Shown in pieces: positions 59,601-64,000 of a stretch of 64,000 nucleotides of DNA. Origin of the DNA: Nematostella vectensis (lineage: Eukaryota > Cnidaria > Anthozoa > Actiniaria > Edwardsiidae); NCBI RefSeq assembly GCF_932526225.1, contig NC_064035.1, positions 8,109,296 through 8,173,295 of the forward strand, written 5' to 3'. The number at the start of each line of letters is the position of its first letter. The first letter of the stretch is position 1. A program made the position numbers and the translations under genes. Below the pieces are notes generated by a model that ran no database searches, was not told where the DNA came from, and was given only the letters and a program-made list of their open reading frames with translations.

Positions 59601-62600
59601 CTAAGGATCACCGCTACAGGCTCTTGGGGACAGTTGCTAATAATATCAGCCAATGGTTTATCAAGGTATATAGCATTGCACCATAGCAATCAGCAATAAT
59701 TTAAATTGCTTAAAAGTATTTTTTTGGCAGGTTATGTTAAGTGTGTTTCTTGTATAAGCCACAACAAGAGACTGTGCTAACCTGAAGAGTGTGTTTCTTA
59801 TATTGGGACATAATCTAAACACTATTATTATTTTCCCAGGTGAAGAAGATCAAGGCCATCTACCACACCATGAACATGTTTAACCTTGACGTCACACAGA
59901 AGTGTCTGATTGCTGAGTGCTGGTGTCCAGTGGCTGACCTGGACAGGATCCAAGCAGCATTGCGCAGAGGAACGGTACAGTGATTTATTCTTCCAGACGT
60001 TTTGTAGCCAATCACCAATCAATAAACATCTTACGAGAACCAGAGCATAGTGGTGGAGGAATGAAGGAGAGAACGCCGACAAAAATCCAGCTGTAATCAT
60101 TTAAAAAATGTTATGTTGATGTGTGCACTAATATGAGTCAATGTGGTTGTATACTAGCCTTACACAGTATTAGACTGTCTTGTTATTCATGCACGTTTAA
60201 TTGACTTTAAATTAACCCTTCACCTTGTTGTCACTAGGAGCATTCAGGAGCCAGCGTGCCTTCAATCCTCAACCGCATGGTGACAAGGCAGGCACCACCC
60301 ACTTTCAATAGAACCAATAAATTCACGCAGGGCTTTCAAGCGATTGTAGATGCCTACGGTGTGGCGAACTACCAAGAGGTTAATCCAGGTCTGTTCATAT
60401 ACTCACTACATGTTGAAAAAGTACCTTTTTCCACTTTTTCAGTGTTCTTGAATGACAGGAAGGTGAAATAACTACTGGAACTTCTTAAGATGGTGTCAAC
60501 TACTGTACCACCCATGGCCAATATTGCAGAGATTTAGAGTACCTTTAATTGCAATGGCTAGGGACATGACCGATTAATAGCTTTTATTGCTAAGATACAT
60601 AGTTGCTATAAAAGGAAAGTTTATACTTCCAAAGTAAGAGAAAAAGCTAGAAACTTATTTTTAAAGATGGGCCGACAGGGCAAATATTCCAGCCCTCCAA
60701 ATGCTTATAAACTTTGGATTCTCATGTCATGGTTTGGTACAAAAAAAGACAGCACACACATCTTTATAATGTGACTGGTTTTGATATTTCCCTGTTTTCT
60801 GTCAACGCCAACCTTGCTTAAACTCCCTATTTTATACTTTATGATTATTTATCTAAAATTACGATGGTTTTTTTGGTTTCAGCACTGTATACCATCATCA
60901 CTTTTCCCTTCCTTTTTGCTGTGATGTTTGGAGACTGTGGCCATGGCTTTATCATGGCGATGTTTGCTCTTTACCTTGTACTTAAAGAAGACAAGTTGAA
61001 GAACTTCAAGGGTGGAGGGGAGGTACAGTATGACTACATCCTGTCATTTACAGTGAGGACAGAAAACGGGCCATTCTGAACAACTTTGACCAATCAGATA
61101 TGGCTTGAACACCATGAACATTTTGAAAAGAAAAGTTCAGCCAATGAGAAACGCCAGACCTTGTTTATCACTCATATTTTTACGAGTGATCGAGCTTCTT
61201 GCCCACGGTCGACTACACATACAAGAAACGTACAGCTTTTCACATTGTAAAACAATGTAAAACAGTGTTTACAATTGTAAAACAGCGTTTCTCACTGTAA
61301 AACAAGAGAATTTGTACCATCGTGGGGGGGTACAGTATTTGTAGTTGACTATTGTTTACTCATGCTTATGTAATAAAATCTGTAATAGTTGTTGTCACAT
61401 GCTCGTGTTATTGCGTAGTTGTTGATGACTTACTATATGCTTTTGTAATTGTTGTCTACTCACGCTGTAATAAATTGTGTAATTGTTGATTGCTCATGTT
61501 ATTGTTTAACTTTTGTTTACTTATTTTCATGTGTAACTGTTTCAGATGTTTGAGACCATCTTTCATGGCCGTTACATTGTTCTGCTCATGGGTCTGTTTG
61601 CTGTCTACACTGGCCTGATATACAATGACATCTTCTCACGATCATTGAATATTTTTGGTACTGGATGGGCCTTCCCAAACAATACTGGTGAATACAGGTA
61701 AGCAAAACTCAAGGAATTAATGTAATCATATGTGCATGCATATTGTATTTTTTCATTGTTAAATACTTATGGATATGTATCTGGTTGATTTGTTAGTTCG
61801 GCAGCAATGAAATCTTATCCAAAGGACAAAATTTTGATGTTGGACCCCAAAGTCGGCTACTCTGGAATCCCTTACTACTTTGGGCTGGACCCAGTAAGTA
61901 GATAGCTAGCATGTGTATCAACTTTGTACACCATAATTGCCCAAATAACCATCTCCCATCTCCAATGTGCCCCCTTTGAATATACGCTCCTTTATAAGAT
62001 AGGAATGAATAAGCGCCCCCTTTGAATAAGCACTTTTCCTAAATGGGCACCTCCCATAAACTTGTAGCACTGATGAAGGGGATCCGAAGGGGACTGTTCG
62101 TTTGAAAAGAGGCAACAATGACTGAAATAAACAGTACTACCTGAACAACATGTTATCATTGAAGGCCTGTATTGTTATGATTCTGGGAGGGTTTGTAATC
62201 CCTACAGGTTGTCAAAAAGCTATTTTCATTTAGAGAGATACAAACGTTTTTAAAAAAGGTACCTCTCCATTTAAGAACCCATGCATCTTCCTGAATAAGT
62301 GCCTTGTTTGGGAAGTGAGAAATTTATAATGGCACTTAGTAGGGCAATGACAGTGCTGTCTTGAATTGTTATTACCACAATTGCCATGACTGTAATTGAA
62401 GTTATAATGACTATTCTCTATAGATATGGCAAGTAGCCAAGAACAAACTCAATTTCACCAACTCATTGAAGATGAAGCTGTCCATCGTGTTGGGTGTCAT
62501 CCACATGATGTTTGGCGTCTGCCTCAGCTTTTTCAACCACAGGTATATCAAAACCCAGTCCAGCTATGACACTAAGCAGTGGGGGCATGGCAATAGGGTT

Positions 62601-63489
62601 GTGTTAAGGATGATTGGCAACAGAGGCATTGCAAGGGTATGACAAGAGGATGAAGCAACAGGGGCAAAAGGGGTGTGGCATTAGGGCGTGGCAAGACATG
62701 TACCAGTAGGGTCACGTCATAGCAAAATAAAAAAAGAAAAATGATCAAAATAAACAATCATGACGGTTATTTCCCCCCTTCCCTCCTCCTCATATCATCT
62801 CTCCCTACTGGCTATACACCAGAGCATGAGCACTTTTTGTAAGTTTTATTCATCTTTAATGTCTTTATGTTGACAAAAGGCGAATTCTTTTCTTTAAACT
62901 TCCAGGCATTTCAAGAAACCAATAAATATATTCTGCGAGTTTATACCACAGGTACTGCTTATAGTATCGGCGTTAGGGTCACCCATGTGTCTAGCATAGC
63001 AAAAAGTTGAACTGTTTTGGTGTTACCCATGTGTTCCTAGTATAGAAAAAAGTTGAACTGTGTTGGTGTTATCCATGTGTATCTAGTATTACAAAGAGTT
63101 GAACTGTGTTGGTGTTACCCATGTGTGTATAGTATTACAAAGAGTTAAACTGTGTTGGTGTTACTAATGTGTTACAGTATTAGAAAGAGTTGAACTGTGT
63201 TGGTGTTACTCATGTGTTACAGTATTAGAAAGAGTTGAACTGTGTTGGTGTTACCCATAATTTTTTTTTTATGTAAATCTTATGTTACAGAAATGTGTGT
63301 AACTTTCATGAGTATGGCCATAGTTTGTCAGAAACTCGTTAAGGACATTAGCAGTAGTTCCAATGACTAACTATTTCCATCGTATTGCTTACTGTTGTGA
63401 TCCAGGTACTGTTTCTTGGATGCATCTTTGGATATCTCGTCATTCTAATCTTCTACAAGTGGATCTTCATCAGCATTGAGAGACCAAAT
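53660..63489 (+). CDS. ATP6V0A: V-type proton ATPase V0 subunit a (5' part)
   Basis: 17 coding exons in the window: 53660-53755, 53845-53865, 54024-54102, 54180-54277, 56826-56954, 57371-57480, 58488-58697, 59366-59459, 59588-59665, 59840-59974, 60238-60388, 60883-61022, 61546-61697, 61797-61893, 62424-62542, 62906-62951, 63406-63489. Phases agree and sum to 1839 nt (613 of an expected 830 or so residues); the gene continues past the right edge. The start [20 protein letters not shown] and [15 protein letters not shown] are typical of the cytosolic N-terminal domain, and [13 protein letters not shown] and [12 protein letters not shown] are further signatures. Membrane segments begin in exon 12 ([13 protein letters not shown]) and continue in exons 13, 15 and 17. 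Subunit a forms the proton half-channels of the V0 ring and sets organelle targeting. The essential C-terminal Arg lies outside the window. Confidence 0.94.
55374..56641. mobile_element. Second TTAA-bounded piggyBac-like element
   Basis: Bounded by TTAA at 55374-55377 and 56638-56641, with inverted ends CCCATTCGCTCCTGG and, from the right, CCCATTGACCCCTGA. At 1268 bp without a transposase ORF it is nonautonomous. It lies in the fourth V-ATPase intron. Its ends resemble those of 21940-23126, so both belong to one related family. Confidence 0.7.
56645..56885 (+). repeat. Tandem duplication of the start of V-ATPase exon 5
   Basis: About 120-125 bp is present twice. The upstream copy (56645-56765) carries TTTGAGCAACTTGAGATTGA and flanking TTACCTCATGCTxT, matching 56768-56875. 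The upstream copy lacks a good AG acceptor and acquires stops, so it is a pseudo-exon. Confidence 0.75.
57858..58378. repeat. CACT tetranucleotide satellite
   Basis: About 520 bp of (CACT)n, pure in the first 100 bp and then mixed with CACC and CGCC. It lies in the sixth V-ATPase intron, 110 bp before exon 7. The period of 4 keeps three frames open, producing spurious Thr-His-Ser-Leu ORFs. Confidence 0.95.
58780..59365 (+). repeat. Repeats containing copies of V-ATPase exon 8 start
   Basis: The intron consists of TTG-rich units of about 45 and 90 bp. Copies at about 59062, 59182 and 59272 carry CAG(G/C)TTCC(A/G)TGCCAGCTTG, the acceptor plus first bases of exon 8; the genuine one is at 59366. 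Simpler units (TTTAGGTAATGTGCCATCTTG) fill 58900-59000. Confidence 0.8.
62960..63265. repeat. Intronic minisatellite, 55-60 bp units
   Basis: Five or six copies of AGAGTTGAACTGTGTTGGTG plus TTACCCATGTGT in the last complete V-ATPase intron before exon 17. Confidence 0.85.
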
Positions 63490-64000
63490 GTGAGTTAGAG
63501 CATGCACTCTATTGTTCTTGTCATTCAAAACCACTGCCCTGACCACTTAATCTTCTATTTAGAACATTATGGTATGTTATGTTGTGGTCATTGTATATTA
63601 AGGTGTTTGTCTGTGTTGTTCTACCAATTAACATGCAGTTTTCAGCCAGGATTTTCCATAGATTGCAGGTTTCTCTAACATTACAGGGTTCAAAATAACT
63701 TTTTAAATTAAATCTGCAAGATTTTAATTTTGGTGGCGAAAAAAAGCCTGCATCCCCAAATTATGAAAGGGGAATACAGAAAAAAAGTGCCGGCAAACAC
63801 CAGAAAACAGCCGGCTATCGCTGGTAGCTGGCCACTATATTGAACCCTGCATTAAAACAATAAGGGTACAGATAATGTCCAGTGTTATTTAAAGTTTGTA
63901 TTTTCATTGGGTGCAAGTGTATATAAAGGATTTTTTAATCGTAAGATTCTATTCTTGTTTTATGAAATTTTGAGCTCTGAACCCCTCAGTGTTTATACTG

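Overview
This is a gene-rich, intron-rich animal nuclear window. The four host genes have vertebrate-like domain architectures and the mobile DNA is scattered. The style fits an early-branching metazoan, most likely an anthozoan cnidarian such as a sea anemone. That assignment is an inference, because no taxon-specific marker is present.

Host genes, left to right. (1) 337-3529, minus: a doublecortin-like kinase with two DCX domains and a CaMK-type kinase, in two coding exons. (2) 13216-21038, plus: an NBR1-type selective-autophagy receptor (PB1, a long linker with six repeated Tyr/Phe-x-x-Leu motifs, ZZ finger, FW domain, UBA) in 14 exons. The joined length is 4107 nt, a multiple of three. 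(3) 23753-52037, minus: a complete beta-spectrin with tandem CH domains, a spectrin-repeat rod, an Arg/Glu-rich segment and a PH domain. I could trace 55 coding exons, 7080 nt, divisible by three and coding for 2359 aa. (4) 53660 to the right edge, plus: the first 17 coding exons (about 613 aa) of a V-ATPase V0 subunit a. Spectrin and V-ATPase are divergently arranged with about 1.6 kb between their start codons. Together the genes cover microtubule-associated signalling, autophagy, the membrane skeleton and organelle acidification. They are ordinary housekeeping or cytoskeletal genes with no operon logic.

The accessory region is 5248-11886. It is a 6.6 kb decayed element with inverted terminal repeats of about 105/113 bp. 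It resembles the Polinton/Maverick class: a family-B DNA polymerase palm, a retroviral-type integrase remnant and several unidentified ORFs. The polymerase appears to be fused, in one reading frame, to an SF1 helicase and then to a C-terminal HNH nuclease-like zinc domain. Nested within it are a tandem 380-bp repeat whose two copies each carry a type I hammerhead ribozyme (a retrozyme or Penelope-related unit) and a 374-bp MITE. Three in-frame or frame-shifting lesions show that the element is dead.

Other repeats are two TTAA-bounded elements (21940-23126, 55374-56641), a palindromic element in the kinase intron, a foldback, a short MITE at 45491-45796, and many intronic minisatellites. A recurring pattern is that several of these minisatellites are amplified copies of an exon edge plus its splice site. 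The most striking is an 87-bp array carrying eight copies of one spectrin 5' splice site.
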